This document shows positions 46,652 through 57,419 of a DNA stretch of 64,000 bases, one piece after another; positions within the stretch are counted from its first letter, which is position 1; the number at the start of each line of letters is the position of its first letter. Position numbers and translations under genes: made by a program. Under the pieces are notes generated by a model. It worked only from the letters and a program-made list of their open reading frames with translations, had not been told where the DNA came from and did no database searches. This stretch comes from Bacteroidetes bacterium GWF2_33_38 (GTDB lineage Bacteria; Bacteroidota; Bacteroidia; Bacteroidales; GWF2-33-38): NCBI GenBank assembly GCA_001769505.1, contig MEOF01000062.1, positions 1-64,000 on the forward strand, in the 5' to 3' direction.

Positions 46652-47107
46652 TTAAGAAATTTTGATTTCTCTGGCAGGTTTGTCTTTTGCTTCTTCTTTT
46701 TTGTAAATCACAATTTCTAAAATTCCATTGTTGAAGCTTGCATTAATTTTTTCCAAATCAGCGGATTTAGGAAGAGTGTACAAACGTTCAAAATTATTGT
46801 ATTTGAACTCTCTTCTTTCGTAAAGAATATTTTCATCGTTTAGATCTTCAGATGTTCTAGAAATGCTCAAAATATTCTTTTCTAAGTTAATCACAACATC
46901 TTCTTTTTTTATTCCGGGTATTGCCATTTCGATTTTGTAATATTCTTTTGTTTCATAAATATTACTCAATGGCTTTAATTGGGAGTTAGCTAATACGTTT
47001 GTATAAGCATGGTCGAAGAAATCGCTGAAAATGTCGTTAAAAGTTAACAAATTGTTGTTTCTTCTTTCGACTTGATTTTCTCTGTTTTTTAAAGCTAATA
47101 GTGTCAT
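46652..47107 (-). CDS. Hsp20/alpha-crystallin small heat shock protein
   Basis: YYKIEMAIPGIKKEDVVINLEKNILSISRTSE...SFNNGILEIVIYKKEE. Confidence 0.92.
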   Translation of the reverse strand: MTLLALKNRENQVERRNNNLLTFNDIFSDFFDHAYTNVLANSQLKPLSNIYETKEYYKIEMAIPGIKKEDVVINLEKNILSISRTSEDLNDENILYERREFKYNNFERLYTLPKSADLEKINASFNNGILEIVIYKKEEAKDKPAREIKIS

Positions 47108-47186
47108 AATTTTGTCCTCCTATATTTAGTTTATTTATTAAATAGTTTTGCTAAGAATAAATCAAACTAAATGCCATCGGAAATTT

Positions 47187-47227
47187 AATGACTATGTGTC
47201 ATATAATAAATAATTAATATGTCATAA
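47187..47227 (-). promoter_or_regulatory. Upstream element of hsp20 shared with dnaK
   Basis: + strand AATGACTATG-N9-ATAAATAAT-...ATATGTCATAA. Confidence 0.45.
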
Positions 47228-47353
47228 AGGCGTGTTTTTGATAATTTGCACACATAAAAAAGACTTTTATACAGTAATTAAATGAGAATATGCTAAGCTC
47301 TATCGGTAGAAATAAATGCAATTTTCGCCGATGATTAAGCATAAAATATATTT

Positions 47354-49009
47354 TTATAATTGCTTATTGACTTTCAAACTAGCCCTAATTTCTTGAGCAT
47401 TTTTTTTAATAAATTTGTAGTCGTAATCGTAAGTTGGGAATTCGATTTGAATTTGGTCTTCTAAAAAATCAAGTTCTGTTTTTACATCATCAAAAAAATT
47501 GGTTATGTACAAACTATCAGAATATTCTTCTAAATATGTAAAATATAATTTATTGAATTGTTTACTATCGTAAACTTGATAAATTAAAGATTCCGCGTCG
47601 TATTTTTTGTACTTCAAATGATTATCGGTGAAGCCTAGATAAGGATTTGCCCAAGTCATATGATTTGTAGCAGTGTAAGCATCGTAACCTATTGGCTCAA
47701 TTTTATTTTTTTGAAAATCGTAATAAAATCGAAGGTTAATCCAGCCCATTGCGTGATATGCTCTCGCAATGTCGCATAAAGCGTAATATTTTGCCATTTG
47801 ACTTAAATCTAAGTATTTAAAAAATGTAGAATCTTGCTTTCGATATAAATCAACAATTTCGATAGCTTTTAAAATTGCTTCGTCATCTTTTGATTTTCCG
47901 TATGTTTTTATTTCGGCTTTCGATGCTAAATTGTTCATCTGCCTTTCTTCTTCCTTTTTAATCATTTCATCCCAAAAAGGTTTCTCGTCAAATTTTAAAA
48001 TAACTCCCGTATTTTTGTTGAATCTATTCATTAATCTTTGGCTAAGATGTTCTTCCAATGCATAAACGCCATAAGATTTTTGATTAATAAAGACTTCAAC
48101 AAATCTATATTCAGGAGTCAATATACCTTCTCGTTCCAAGAGTTTGTGAAAAATATATTCATTTAAAAAACCTCTTGTGTATGGATTTTGTAGACTAAAA
48201 ACATTCATGCCAGATATTAAATTTTCATTTAATTTTAAGCGATATGACCATTTTTCTCCATATAAATGATCAGTCCAATCACCTTTAAGTCTAATTTTTC
48301 CATTTATTTGTTTATTTTCAAATTTGGTACTTACCGGAAGAAAATCATTGTCTTGTCGATTTAAAATACCTAATTCAATTGCTTCATTACGAATTTGTGT
48401 CAGTCGATCAAAATTATTTTTTTCGATATTTAAGTATAATTTATCAAGCTTGAATGCTTCATAATCAACTTTTCGATGAATATGAGTGATTTTGAAATCA
48501 TCGAGAAGAAATTTCTTTTTGTCTTTATTCCAAATATATATCGTTATTTCATTTCCATTATAAATAATTGGAATTTCGAATTGAGCTTGTATGAGATTCC
48601 ATCCATTTTTTTGTTTTGATAGATTGCTACCTGTTTTATAAAAAAAATCTTCTTTGCTATCAGCAACAATAAGACATTTAGCAGAATCAATTTCTGAAAA
48701 TTCCCATACTTCTACATTAAGTTGATCATATGGTTTTATATTTTTAATTTTTATTGAATATCCATAATTGTTTGTGCTATCAAGCAAAATACTATATTTT
48801 CCGGAAAAGGCTTTTTCAGTTGTTCTAATTTTATTAATCCCATATTCATGTAAGCTATCGTCAATCAGAATTTCATTGTTTAATGTAACCACAACCTGCT
48901 CAGCATCACAAAAATAAATAGTTTCATTCTCTGTGTTTTGTTGTATGAAGTTGCAACTAAAAAACATAGAAAGTAACGGTAAAATAAAAACTAACAAATT
49001 GATTTTCAT
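47354..49009 (-). CDS. CotH-kinase-family lipoprotein
   Basis: RGFLNEYIFHKLLEREGILTPEYRFVEVFINQKSYGVYALEEHLSQRLMNR; start at 49009 gives lipobox LLSMFFSC. Confidence 0.8.
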   Translation of the reverse strand: MKINLLVFILPLLSMFFSCNFIQQNTENETIYFCDAEQVVVTLNNEILIDDSLHEYGINKIRTTEKAFSGKYSILLDSTNNYGYSIKIKNIKPYDQLNVEVWEFSEIDSAKCLIVADSKEDFFYKTGSNLSKQKNGWNLIQAQFEIPIIYNGNEITIYIWNKDKKKFLLDDFKITHIHRKVDYEAFKLDKLYLNIEKNNFDRLTQIRNEAIELGILNRQDNDFLPVSTKFENKQINGKIRLKGDWTDHLYGEKWSYRLKLNENLISGMNVFSLQNPYTRGFLNEYIFHKLLEREGILTPEYRFVEVFINQKSYGVYALEEHLSQRLMNRFNKNTGVILKFDEKPFWDEMIKKEEERQMNNLASKAEIKTYGKSKDDEAILKAIEIVDLYRKQDSTFFKYLDLSQMAKYYALCDIARAYHAMGWINLRFYYDFQKNKIEPIGYDAYTATNHMTWANPYLGFTDNHLKYKKYDAESLIYQVYDSKQFNKLYFTYLEEYSDSLYITNFFDDVKTELDFLEDQIQIEFPTYDYDYKFIKKNAQEIRASLKVNKQL

Positions 49010-49028
49010 AAGTTTTTCGAAATTAAAT

Positions 49029-49061
49029 AAAAAAAGCGGACAATTCAAATCGCCCGCTTTT
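49029..49061 (-). terminator. Intrinsic terminator downstream of dnaK
   Basis: Minus strand AAAGCGGGCGATTTGAATTGTCCGCTTTTTTT. Confidence 0.8.
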
Positions 49062-49078
49062 CATTCTATTGTTAAGTA

Positions 49079-50980
49079 CTATTTAACTTCTTCGAAGTCA
49101 ACATCAGTTACTTCGTTTTCTTTTTTTGTTTGAGTGTCTTCGGTTGGAGATCCTTGAGAATTTGCTTGTTGCTCTTGCGACGATGCTTTATACATTTCTT
49201 CAGAAGCAACTTGCCATACTTTATTTAATTCTTCCATAGCAATATCAACTGCTGCAACATCTTGATTTTTATGAGCTTCTTTTAAATTTGCTAAGGCTTT
49301 TTCGATAGGCTCTTTTTTATCTGCAGGTAATTTATCACCAAAATCTTTAATTTGTTTTTCAGTTTGGAAAATCATGCTATCTGCTGAATTTAACTTATCA
49401 ACTTTTTCCTTTACTTGTTTATCAGCTGCCTCATTTGCCTTAGCCTCATCTCTCATTTTATTTATTTCGTCATCGGTCAAGCCTGAAGAAGCTTCTATTC
49501 TAATACTTTGTACTTTGCCCGTTCCTTTATCTTTTGCCGAAACATGTAAAATTCCGTTAGCATCAATGTCAAAAGTAACTTCAACTTGAGGAATTCCTCT
49601 TGGTGCTGGTGGAATTCCGTCCAAATGGAATCTTCCGATGGTTTTGTTTCCCGATGCAATTGGTCTTTCACCTTGCAAAACATGTATTTCAACCGAAGGC
49701 TGATTGTTTGCCGCAGTAGTAAACGTTTCAGCTTTTTTGGTTGGAATGGTTGTATTCGACTCAATAAGCTTTGTCATAACTCCCCCCATGGTTTCAATTC
49801 CAAGCGATAAAGGTGTTACATCTAACAAGAGAACATCGGTTACTTCTCCGGTTAAAACCCCACCTTGAATTGCAGCTCCAATCGCAACAACTTCGTCAGG
49901 ATTTACACCTTTCGAAGGTGTTCTTTTAAAGAAATCTTCAACTATTTTTTGAATAGCAGGAATTCTAGTTGAACCACCTACAAGAATTACATCATCAATG
50001 TCAGATACTGAAACGCCGGCATCTTTTATGGCTAATTTACATGGTTCGATTGTTGCACGAATTAAACTATCGCTTAATTGTTCAAATTTTGCTCTTGTCA
50101 ACGTTCGAACTAAGTGTTTTGGTACACCATCAACAGGCATTATATATGGCAAATTAATTTCGGTGCTAGTTGAACTCGATAATTCGATTTTTGCTTTTTC
50201 GGCAGCCTCTTTTAATCGCTGAAGAGCCATTGGGTCTTTTCTTAAGTCAATGTTTTCGTCGTTTTTAAATTCAGTAGCTAACCAATCGATAATTACTTGG
50301 TCAAAATCGTCACCACCAAGGTGCGTATCACCATTTGTCGATTTAACTTCAAAAACTCCGTCACCCAATTCTAAAATTGAAATATCGAAAGTTCCACCAC
50401 CTAAATCGAAAACTGCTACTTTTATATCTTTATTCTTCTTGTCCATACCATATGCTAACGCAGCAGCTGTAGGCTCATTGATGATTCGTTTAACTTTTAA
50501 ACCAGCAATTTCGCCAGCTTCTTTAGTAGCTTGTCGTTGCGAATCGTCGAAATAAGCAGGAACGGTAATAACAGCTTCGGTAACTTCATGACCTAGATAA
50601 TCTTCGGCTGTTTTCTTCATTTTTTGAAGAATCATAGCAGAAATTTCCTGCGGAGTATATAATCTGTCATCAATTTTAACTCTAGGCGTGCTGTTATCTC
50701 CTTTAACAACTTCGTACGGCATTCGAGATATTTCTTTTGCAACTTTATCGAATTTTTCCCCCATAAATCTTTTTATCGAAGAAATAGTTTTCTTAGGGTT
50801 TGTAATTGCCTGACGTTTTGCAGGATCTCCAACTTTACGCTCCCCTTTATCAACAAAAGCAACAACTGATGGTGTTGTTCGCTTGCCTTCGCTGTTCGGA
50901 ATAACGATAGGCTCGTTTCCTTCCATTACAGAAACACAAGAGTTTGTGGTTCCTAAATCGATTCCAATTATTTTATTCAT
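49079..50980 (-). CDS. dnaK: Chaperone protein DnaK
   Basis: [21 protein letters not shown]..., complete 633-aa Hsp70. Confidence 0.98.
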   Translation of the reverse strand: MNKIIGIDLGTTNSCVSVMEGNEPIVIPNSEGKRTTPSVVAFVDKGERKVGDPAKRQAITNPKKTISSIKRFMGEKFDKVAKEISRMPYEVVKGDNSTPRVKIDDRLYTPQEISAMILQKMKKTAEDYLGHEVTEAVITVPAYFDDSQRQATKEAGEIAGLKVKRIINEPTAAALAYGMDKKNKDIKVAVFDLGGGTFDISILELGDGVFEVKSTNGDTHLGGDDFDQVIIDWLATEFKNDENIDLRKDPMALQRLKEAAEKAKIELSSSTSTEINLPYIMPVDGVPKHLVRTLTRAKFEQLSDSLIRATIEPCKLAIKDAGVSVSDIDDVILVGGSTRIPAIQKIVEDFFKRTPSKGVNPDEVVAIGAAIQGGVLTGEVTDVLLLDVTPLSLGIETMGGVMTKLIESNTTIPTKKAETFTTAANNQPSVEIHVLQGERPIASGNKTIGRFHLDGIPPAPRGIPQVEVTFDIDANGILHVSAKDKGTGKVQSIRIEASSGLTDDEINKMRDEAKANEAADKQVKEKVDKLNSADSMIFQTEKQIKDFGDKLPADKKEPIEKALANLKEAHKNQDVAAVDIAMEELNKVWQVASEEMYKASSQEQQANSQGSPTEDTQTKKENEVTDVDFEEVK

Positions 50981-51027
50981 ATTTTAATATTTTGATTTTA
51001 ATTAATTTTCGCGAATGGCAAGTAGTC

Positions 51028-51077
51028 AATGACTATGCCATTATATAAATAATATATTTTATTGAAAATATGACATA
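51028..51077 (-). promoter_or_regulatory. Upstream element of dnaK shared with hsp20
   Basis: + strand AATGACTATG-N7-ATAAATAAT-...ATATGACATA, matching 47187..47227. Confidence 0.45.
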
Positions 51078-51127
51078 CAAAAACGGGGTACAAAAAATTT
51101 ATGTCAGTAAATAATGACATAAAGACA

Positions 51128-52144
51128 CTAAAATTGTGCTTGATAGTATAAACTGGTATGATCTTCAAAGCTTAATTTAGATGTATAAATGCTATGAGCA
51201 ACGGAATCGACGCTTCGATCTGTAATTTCATTTGATAAGAAAACTTTGTCATAAAGCGAAGACATTAAGCCAATTCCATCAACAATATTCGTGAACTCTG
51301 GTTTTTCCTGAATGACACTAAACGAAGGTCCATTAACTTCCATATAAGTATATAAATCAGCACCTCCTACTTGAAAAATAATATCAATTGCATCTTTGTG
51401 AACAACTCTAATGACATCATCTTTTATAGTAATATTAGATGCAAGTGTTTTTAAAAACGATTGAGGAGTAAGTTCAACGTACATGTTTTCACTCGAAGAA
51501 CTTGCATTACTAGATATTTTTGTACCTACATTCCATTTTACGGTATGAAAAGTCGTATCACCAGATGTTAAATTAATTTCAAAGTAGTGAAAATCTACTG
51601 ATACATTATAAATTCGGGCGTTTGCCGAACTTTTCCATTCAACGGAATATGGATACTCGTAATTAGCAATATTAATTTTAGGAGGCAATGATGTTACTTC
51701 AATACCATTAATTAACTTCGTTTCACCATAAACTGTTTTGTCAAGGTCAGGATTATAAACAACCAAGCGATATTTTCTAGTAGAAATTAAAGATGCATCT
51801 GTTTTATATAAAACATTATTATCGTCGGCAAAAATTCCTGTATCTTTTGGAATTTCGGTAGTTTTTTCAAGGTAAAAAATGTTTGTCAAATTATCATTAT
51901 CATATTCTTCGAGAGAGACTGTAATATTATCGTAGTATAGAGAATCGCTAATTTTTGCCATTTCATAAGCATCGGCCTCGCCAAGAAAAGCTTTTTCGAT
52001 TTTGGCATAGTGAATAGTATCATTTTGGTTCAGTAAACAGTATATAACTGTAATATCTTTCCATTCGTCGATTACGTCAAATTCTGTAGTACACGAATTA
52101 AAAAAAACACTGAGAATAATTAATACTGAGAGTATTTGTTTCAT
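51128..52144 (-). CDS. DUF4249-like lipoprotein
   Basis: Lipobox FFNSC; GIFADDNNVLYKTDASLISTRKYRLVVYNPDLDKTVYGET resembles DUF4249 family. Confidence 0.5.
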   Translation of the reverse strand: MKQILSVLIILSVFFNSCTTEFDVIDEWKDITVIYCLLNQNDTIHYAKIEKAFLGEADAYEMAKISDSLYYDNITVSLEEYDNDNLTNIFYLEKTTEIPKDTGIFADDNNVLYKTDASLISTRKYRLVVYNPDLDKTVYGETKLINGIEVTSLPPKINIANYEYPYSVEWKSSANARIYNVSVDFHYFEINLTSGDTTFHTVKWNVGTKISSNASSSSENMYVELTPQSFLKTLASNITIKDDVIRVVHKDAIDIIFQVGGADLYTYMEVNGPSFSVIQEKPEFTNIVDGIGLMSSLYDKVFLSNEITDRSVDSVAHSIYTSKLSFEDHTSLYYQAQF

Positions 52145-52222
52145 TATTTAAATAAAATTGACAATTTTGCATAAATTATACAACGTGGCAAAGATATAAT
52201 TTATTAATCAAAAAAAAGAAAA

Positions 52223-53038
52223 ATGTCAACACAACATAATATAAGAAAAGTTACTACTCATGTTCTTGCAGAAATGAAGTTGAGAGGTGAAAAAATTTCT
52301 ATGCTAACTGCTTATGATTACTCAATGGCTAGAATACTTGAACAAGCAGGAATTGATGTAATTTTAGTTGGCGATTCAGCTTCAAATGTAATGGCTGGTC
52401 ACGAAACAACACTTCCAATTACATTGAACGAGATGATTTATCATGCTTCGGCCGTTGTAAGAGGAACAAAAAGAGCTTTAATTGTAGTTGATTTACCATT
52501 TGGAACCTATCAAGGAAATTCCAAAGAAGCATTGGCATCTGCTATAAGGATTATGAAAGAAACCGCTGCAAATGCCGTAAAACTAGAAGGAGGTAGTGAA
52601 GTTAAAGAGTCTGTTTCACGAATTTTATCAGCAGGAATTCCGGTTATGGGACATTTGGGTTTAACACCACAGTCGATACATAAATTCGGAACATATGTGG
52701 TTAGAGCAAAAGAAAATGAAGAAGCAAAAAAACTAATCGAAGATGCACATATTCTAGAAGATGCTGGATGCTTCGCTCTTGTCTTAGAAAAAATACCCGC
52801 TACGCTTGCGGCCAAAGTTGCTACTGAAATTAAGATTCCGGTTATTGGAATTGGGGCTGGAAACAAAGTTGATGGTCAAGTTTTAGTTCTTCACGATATG
52901 TTGGGAATTACTCAGGAGTTTTCACCACGTTTTTTAAGAAGATATCACAACTTATATCAAGAAATTCAAGGAGCTGTTTCAAATTACATTAACGATGTTA
53001 AAAGTTCCGATTTTCCAAACGAAAGAGAACAATACTAG
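52223..53038 (+). CDS. panB: 3-methyl-2-oxobutanoate hydroxymethyltransferase
   Basis: [48 protein letters not shown]. Confidence 0.96.
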   Translation: MSTQHNIRKVTTHVLAEMKLRGEKISMLTAYDYSMARILEQAGIDVILVGDSASNVMAGHETTLPITLNEMIYHASAVVRGTKRALIVVDLPFGTYQGNSKEALASAIRIMKETAANAVKLEGGSEVKESVSRILSAGIPVMGHLGLTPQSIHKFGTYVVRAKENEEAKKLIEDAHILEDAGCFALVLEKIPATLAAKVATEIKIPVIGIGAGNKVDGQVLVLHDMLGITQEFSPRFLRRYHNLYQEIQGAVSNYINDVKSSDFPNEREQY

Positions 53039-53043
53039 AACGA

Positions 53044-53742
53044 ATGAATACAAGTATCGAAAATATTGATGTCCTTTACGAGGACAATCACATTATTGTA
53101 ATAAATAAGAAAAACTCAGATATTGTTCAAGGTGATAAAACCGGAGATGAGTCTTTATTGAATAAGGTAAAAGCGTATATAAAAATAAATTACAATAAGC
53201 CTGGCGATGTTTTTTTAGGTCTTGCTCATCGGCTCGATAGGCCAGTAAGCGGTGTTGTTGTTTTTGCACGAACAAGTAAAGCTCTAAGCAGATTAAATGA
53301 GATTTTTAAAAATCGAGAAGTTGAAAAAATTTATTGGGCAATTGTAAAAAATCGTCCACCAAAAGAAGAAGACAAAATCGAACACCACTTGGTAAGGAAT
53401 GAACAAAAAAATAAATCGGTGGCTTTCGATGGACCAAAAGCAAACTCAAAAAATGCTATTTTATCATATAAACTTTTAGGAGCAACTAAAGTATATAATC
53501 TTTTAGAAATAACTCTTGAAACTGGAAGACATCATCAAATTAGGGTTCAATTGGCTAAAATTGGATGTCCAATAAAAGGTGATTTAAAATATGGATTTGA
53601 TCGTTCAAATTCGGATGGAGGAATCAGTCTTCACGCACGAAAAATTTCCTTTATTCATCCTGTAAAGAAGGAAAAAATAGAAATAGTAGCTCCACCTCCA
53701 GAAGATAATCTATGGAAAGAGTTTTTGAAAATCGCAGAATAA
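53044..53742 (+). CDS. RluA/RluD-family pseudouridine synthase
   Basis: LAHRLDRPVSGVVVFARTSKALSRLNEIF...LETGRHHQIRVQLA. Confidence 0.92.
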   Translation: MNTSIENIDVLYEDNHIIVINKKNSDIVQGDKTGDESLLNKVKAYIKINYNKPGDVFLGLAHRLDRPVSGVVVFARTSKALSRLNEIFKNREVEKIYWAIVKNRPPKEEDKIEHHLVRNEQKNKSVAFDGPKANSKNAILSYKLLGATKVYNLLEITLETGRHHQIRVQLAKIGCPIKGDLKYGFDRSNSDGGISLHARKISFIHPVKKEKIEIVAPPPEDNLWKEFLKIAE

Positions 53743-53753
53743 TTTCAATTACT

Positions 53754-55013
53754 TTACCTTGCTTTTAATACGAAACGAGCAGTATGTCTGGTTTTTTGCT
53801 CTAGATAAATTTTTTTGTCAGTCAGCACCCTATCAATAGTTGCTTGATTGTAATGGCGAATGGTAGCTAGTTCCATATCGCTGTTGTAAAGAATTTTATA
53901 TTCTTTTTTCAAATCTTTAATTAACTTTTCGATTTTAGATTGACAATTGTCGATACAAACCGAAAAACTAACGGCAGAATTTTGCATTAAGTTTATTTTA
54001 ACTCTGTGTTTTGCAAAAACACCAAAAATATCACTCAAGTTATTCTCCATAATGAATGATAAATCCCTTGGCGAAATAGACAACAATACCTGTGATATTT
54101 TAAAAATAAACGAAGGTTTAAGTTTATCGCTCAACTGATTTTCGTTAATAACAGTTCCTTCACTTTGTGGCGAAAGAAAGGATTTAACAAATAGTGGGAT
54201 TTGCTTATTTTGTAAGGGTTTTATGGTTTTAGGATGAATAACTGTAGCTCCATAATAAGCTAATTCGATAGCCTCGAGGTATGAGATATTATCAAGTTTC
54301 TCAGTATTATCGAACCATTTTGGGTCGGCATTTAAAACCCCATCAACATCTTTCCATATAGTTACACTTTCAGCATGTAACGAGTGTGCAATGATAGCAG
54401 CCGTAAAATCTGAACCTTCACGCCCAAGAGTGGTTGTTCGACCATTCGATGTACTTCCTATAAAGCCTTGAGTTATGTAAGTATTTGTTTGTGTAAAAGT
54501 GAAAAAACGAGACATTAAATCGTTGGTTTGTTTCCAATTAACTTTTCCTTCTTGAAAAGTATCATCGGTTTTTAAAATAGAGCGTATATCAACAAACTCG
54601 CAATTATTCCCTTTGTAATTCAAATATGCAGCTATAATTTTGGTTGACACTATTTCTCCAAAAGATACTATTTTGTCGTATTCGGATGAGTAATCTACAC
54701 TTGGCTTACTTCCAACAAGCCTGTATAAGTCGGCAAATATTAAATCTAAATCGTTAAAAATTTGATGGTTTTTATCATCGAAAAGTTCATTCGTAATTGA
54801 GAGGTGAAATTCTTTTACGATTTGCAAGGATTCTTTTTTTTCGATTTTTTCATAAAAATAATCATTGCAGAGCTTTTCCAATGCATTGGTAGTTTTGCCC
54901 ATTGCTGAAATTACGACAACAATTTTTTCGTTGTATCTTTCGAGTATTGATTTTAAGTTTTTTACTGCATCGGCATTTTTTACCGAAGCTCCTCCAAATT
55001 TAAAAACAATCAT
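53754..55013 (-). CDS. Aspartate kinase
   Basis: MIVFKFGGASVKNADAV..., GFIGSTSNGRTTTLGREGSDFTAAIIAHSL. Confidence 0.92.
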   Translation of the reverse strand: MIVFKFGGASVKNADAVKNLKSILERYNEKIVVVISAMGKTTNALEKLCNDYFYEKIEKKESLQIVKEFHLSITNELFDDKNHQIFNDLDLIFADLYRLVGSKPSVDYSSEYDKIVSFGEIVSTKIIAAYLNYKGNNCEFVDIRSILKTDDTFQEGKVNWKQTNDLMSRFFTFTQTNTYITQGFIGSTSNGRTTTLGREGSDFTAAIIAHSLHAESVTIWKDVDGVLNADPKWFDNTEKLDNISYLEAIELAYYGATVIHPKTIKPLQNKQIPLFVKSFLSPQSEGTVINENQLSDKLKPSFIFKISQVLLSISPRDLSFIMENNLSDIFGVFAKHRVKINLMQNSAVSFSVCIDNCQSKIEKLIKDLKKEYKILYNSDMELATIRHYNQATIDRVLTDKKIYLEQKTRHTARFVLKAR

Positions 55014-55016
55014 AAT

Positions 55017-56003
55017 TTAAATAATTTTTTGTTCTATTAAATATTCGGCAATTTGAATAGCATTGGTTGCAGCTCCTTTTCGTAAATTATCGGCTACAAT
55101 CCACATATTTATAGTTTTTGCTTGTGAAAAGTCTTTGCGAATTCTACCAACAAAAACTTCGTCTTTATCGTTTGCCGTTAGAGGCATTGGATAAAAATTA
55201 TTGAATACATCGTCTTGAACTACAACGCCTTTTGCGTGTGATAAGATTTTACGAATTTCAATTATATCAGGCTCATTTTCGAACTCAATATTTACAGCTT
55301 CTGAATGACCTCCAACTACTGGAACTCTAACGGCTGTTGCTGTAACATTGATATTTGCATCAAGAATTTTTTTAGTTTCGTTAACTAATTTCATTTCTTC
55401 TTTAGTATATCCGGTTTCGTCGAATGTATCGCAATGTGGCAAACAATTTTTGTCAATTGTGTGCGGATAAGCTTTTAATCCATCAATACCTTTTCGTTCA
55501 TTCTCCATTTGATTTACAGCCTTCATCCCTGTTCCTGTAATCGATTGATAAGTAGAAACAACAATGCGTTTAACCTTGTATTCCCGATGTAAAGGTGCAA
55601 TTGCTATTAACATTTGAATGGTCGAACAATTGGGATTTGCAATAATTTTGTCGGCAATAGTCAACACATTTCCATTTATTTCGGGAATCACGAGTTTTTT
55701 GGTCTTGTCCATTCGCCAAGCCGACGAATTGTCGATTACTACTGTATTATTTTTAGCAAATGCTTCAGCCCATTCGAGCGAAACGCTTCCTCCTGCCGAA
55801 AAAAGTGCAATATCGGGTTTCATCGATACGGCTTCGGAAATACTTACGATTTTGTACTTTGTGTTTTTATATTCGATGATTTTTCCCAATGATTTTTCCG
55901 ATGCTACTGGAATAAGCTCAGTGATTGGAAAATTTCGTTCGGCTAACACTTTCAAAAACATTTTGCCTACTAAGCCTGTAACACCTACAATTGCAACTCT
56001 CAT
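55017..56003 (-). CDS. asd: Aspartate-semialdehyde dehydrogenase
   Basis: VGVTGLVGKMFLKVL, IIANPNCSTIQMLIAIAPL, VPVVGGHSEAVNIEF. Confidence 0.95.
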   Translation of the reverse strand: MRVAIVGVTGLVGKMFLKVLAERNFPITELIPVASEKSLGKIIEYKNTKYKIVSISEAVSMKPDIALFSAGGSVSLEWAEAFAKNNTVVIDNSSAWRMDKTKKLVIPEINGNVLTIADKIIANPNCSTIQMLIAIAPLHREYKVKRIVVSTYQSITGTGMKAVNQMENERKGIDGLKAYPHTIDKNCLPHCDTFDETGYTKEEMKLVNETKKILDANINVTATAVRVPVVGGHSEAVNIEFENEPDIIEIRKILSHAKGVVVQDDVFNNFYPMPLTANDKDEVFVGRIRKDFSQAKTINMWIVADNLRKGAATNAIQIAEYLIEQKII

Positions 56004-56032
56004 GAGACTTGTCTTTTAATATTTTTACAAAT

Positions 56033-56851
56033 TTAAAACTGATTTATTGCTGACCTGATTTTACACAATTTATCCAAAAGAGGTTCGACCAAATCGAGTT
56101 TTAACATATTTTCACCATCTGAACTCGATAGTTTAGGATTCGGATGTGTTTCGAGAAAAATGCCGTCAGCACCAACTGCTATGGCCGCTTTTGCAAGTGT
56201 TTCAATCATTTCGGGTTTGCCTCCGGTAATTCCATTCGATTGATTTGGCTGTTGAAGCGAATGAGTAATGTCGACAACAACAGGATACCCACATTTTTTC
56301 ATCGTATAAATACCTCTGAAATCAACAATTAAATCGTGATAGCCGAACAGTGTACCACGTTCGGTTAACAAAATATGATTATTTCCCGATTGGCTGACTT
56401 TTTCGCTTGCAAATTTCATGGCTTCAGGCGATAAAAACTGACCTTTTTTAATGTTTACATATTTTCCGGTTTTTGCAGCCGCAATTAAGATATCGGTTTG
56501 ACGAGATAAAAAAGCAGGTATTTGCAATATATCAGCAACCTCTGCAACTTCGGCGGCTTCGGCGGCAGAATGAATGTCGGTAAGAATAGGTAAATGCAAG
56601 GTAGATTTTATTTCTTGCAAAATGTCAAGTGCTTCTTTATCTCCTATACCGGTGTATGAATCTAATTTAGAACGATTTGCTTTGCGATACGATGCTTTAA
56701 AAATAAACGGAATTTTAAGTTCTTCGGTAATTATTTTTAAGTTAGTTGCAATAAAAATGCTTGTTTCTCTATCTTCGATAATACAGGGCCCTGCAATTAA
56801 AAAGAAGTTGCCTGAATTTATATTTTTTATGTTTGGTATTTTACTCAACAT
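56033..56851 (-). CDS. kdsA: 3-deoxy-8-phosphooctulonate synthase
   Basis: LIAGPCIIEDRETSIFIA, FKASYRKANRSKLDSYTGIG, DITHSLQQPNQSNGITGG. Confidence 0.95.
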   Translation of the reverse strand: MLSKIPNIKNINSGNFFLIAGPCIIEDRETSIFIATNLKIITEELKIPFIFKASYRKANRSKLDSYTGIGDKEALDILQEIKSTLHLPILTDIHSAAEAAEVAEVADILQIPAFLSRQTDILIAAAKTGKYVNIKKGQFLSPEAMKFASEKVSQSGNNHILLTERGTLFGYHDLIVDFRGIYTMKKCGYPVVVDITHSLQQPNQSNGITGGKPEMIETLAKAAIAVGADGIFLETHPNPKLSSSDGENMLKLDLVEPLLDKLCKIRSAINQF

Positions 56852-57294
56852 TGACTTGAAATTTATACTTCAAACTTACATGATTTTTTTTAATTTTGGA
56901 TATGCTTGAAAAAAATACTTAATTTTTAACTGCTTAGGTATTTTCTGCTGAAAAATAGAATGTTTTTTAGAATTTATTCTCTGTTGCCTGTAGCTCAAAA
57001 CAATCCCATGTTCCTGAAAACATGATGCTTGTGGAATACTAAGTTCTAAAAAAAAGTATTCCCTTTGAATTAATGAGTAGAAATTACAAATTTCATAATC
57101 CTGAAGGATTTTAATTTATAAATTTGCTACAGTATATTAGTTGGATATATTTGTTCGTAAATTGTATGCTGATTGCATATTAAAAACTTAACTTACAGTG
57201 TTAAAAAAAAGGGATGGAAATGTCTGGTGCAAAAGATTATTGCGATGAAAAAGAATTAGTAATTTTATGTTTAATTTAATAGGTAAAATAACCA

Positions 57295-57326
57295 CAAGCG
57301 TGACGCTTGCGGTAGCTGGGGGATTA
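57295..57326. repeat. Hairpin + GGTAGCTGGGGGAT dispersed element (copy 2)
   Basis: CAAGCG-TGA-CGCTTG then GGTAGCTGGGGGATTA; related copy on the other strand at 3739-3774. Confidence 0.6.
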
Positions 57327-57419
57327 TATCCTGAAATAGCTAGTCTTTTTAATATGTCAGATTTAAGAAAATCTAAGATCGTATTGTTTTTTGAAATAAA
57401 AGATTAAACCGCAATTATA

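Noticed and set aside
52510-52866. 118-aa minus-strand ORF
   Set aside because: Antisense of panB; no independent support.
55614-56019. Plus-strand ORFs of 92 and 133 aa
   Set aside because: Antisense of asd in two different frames.
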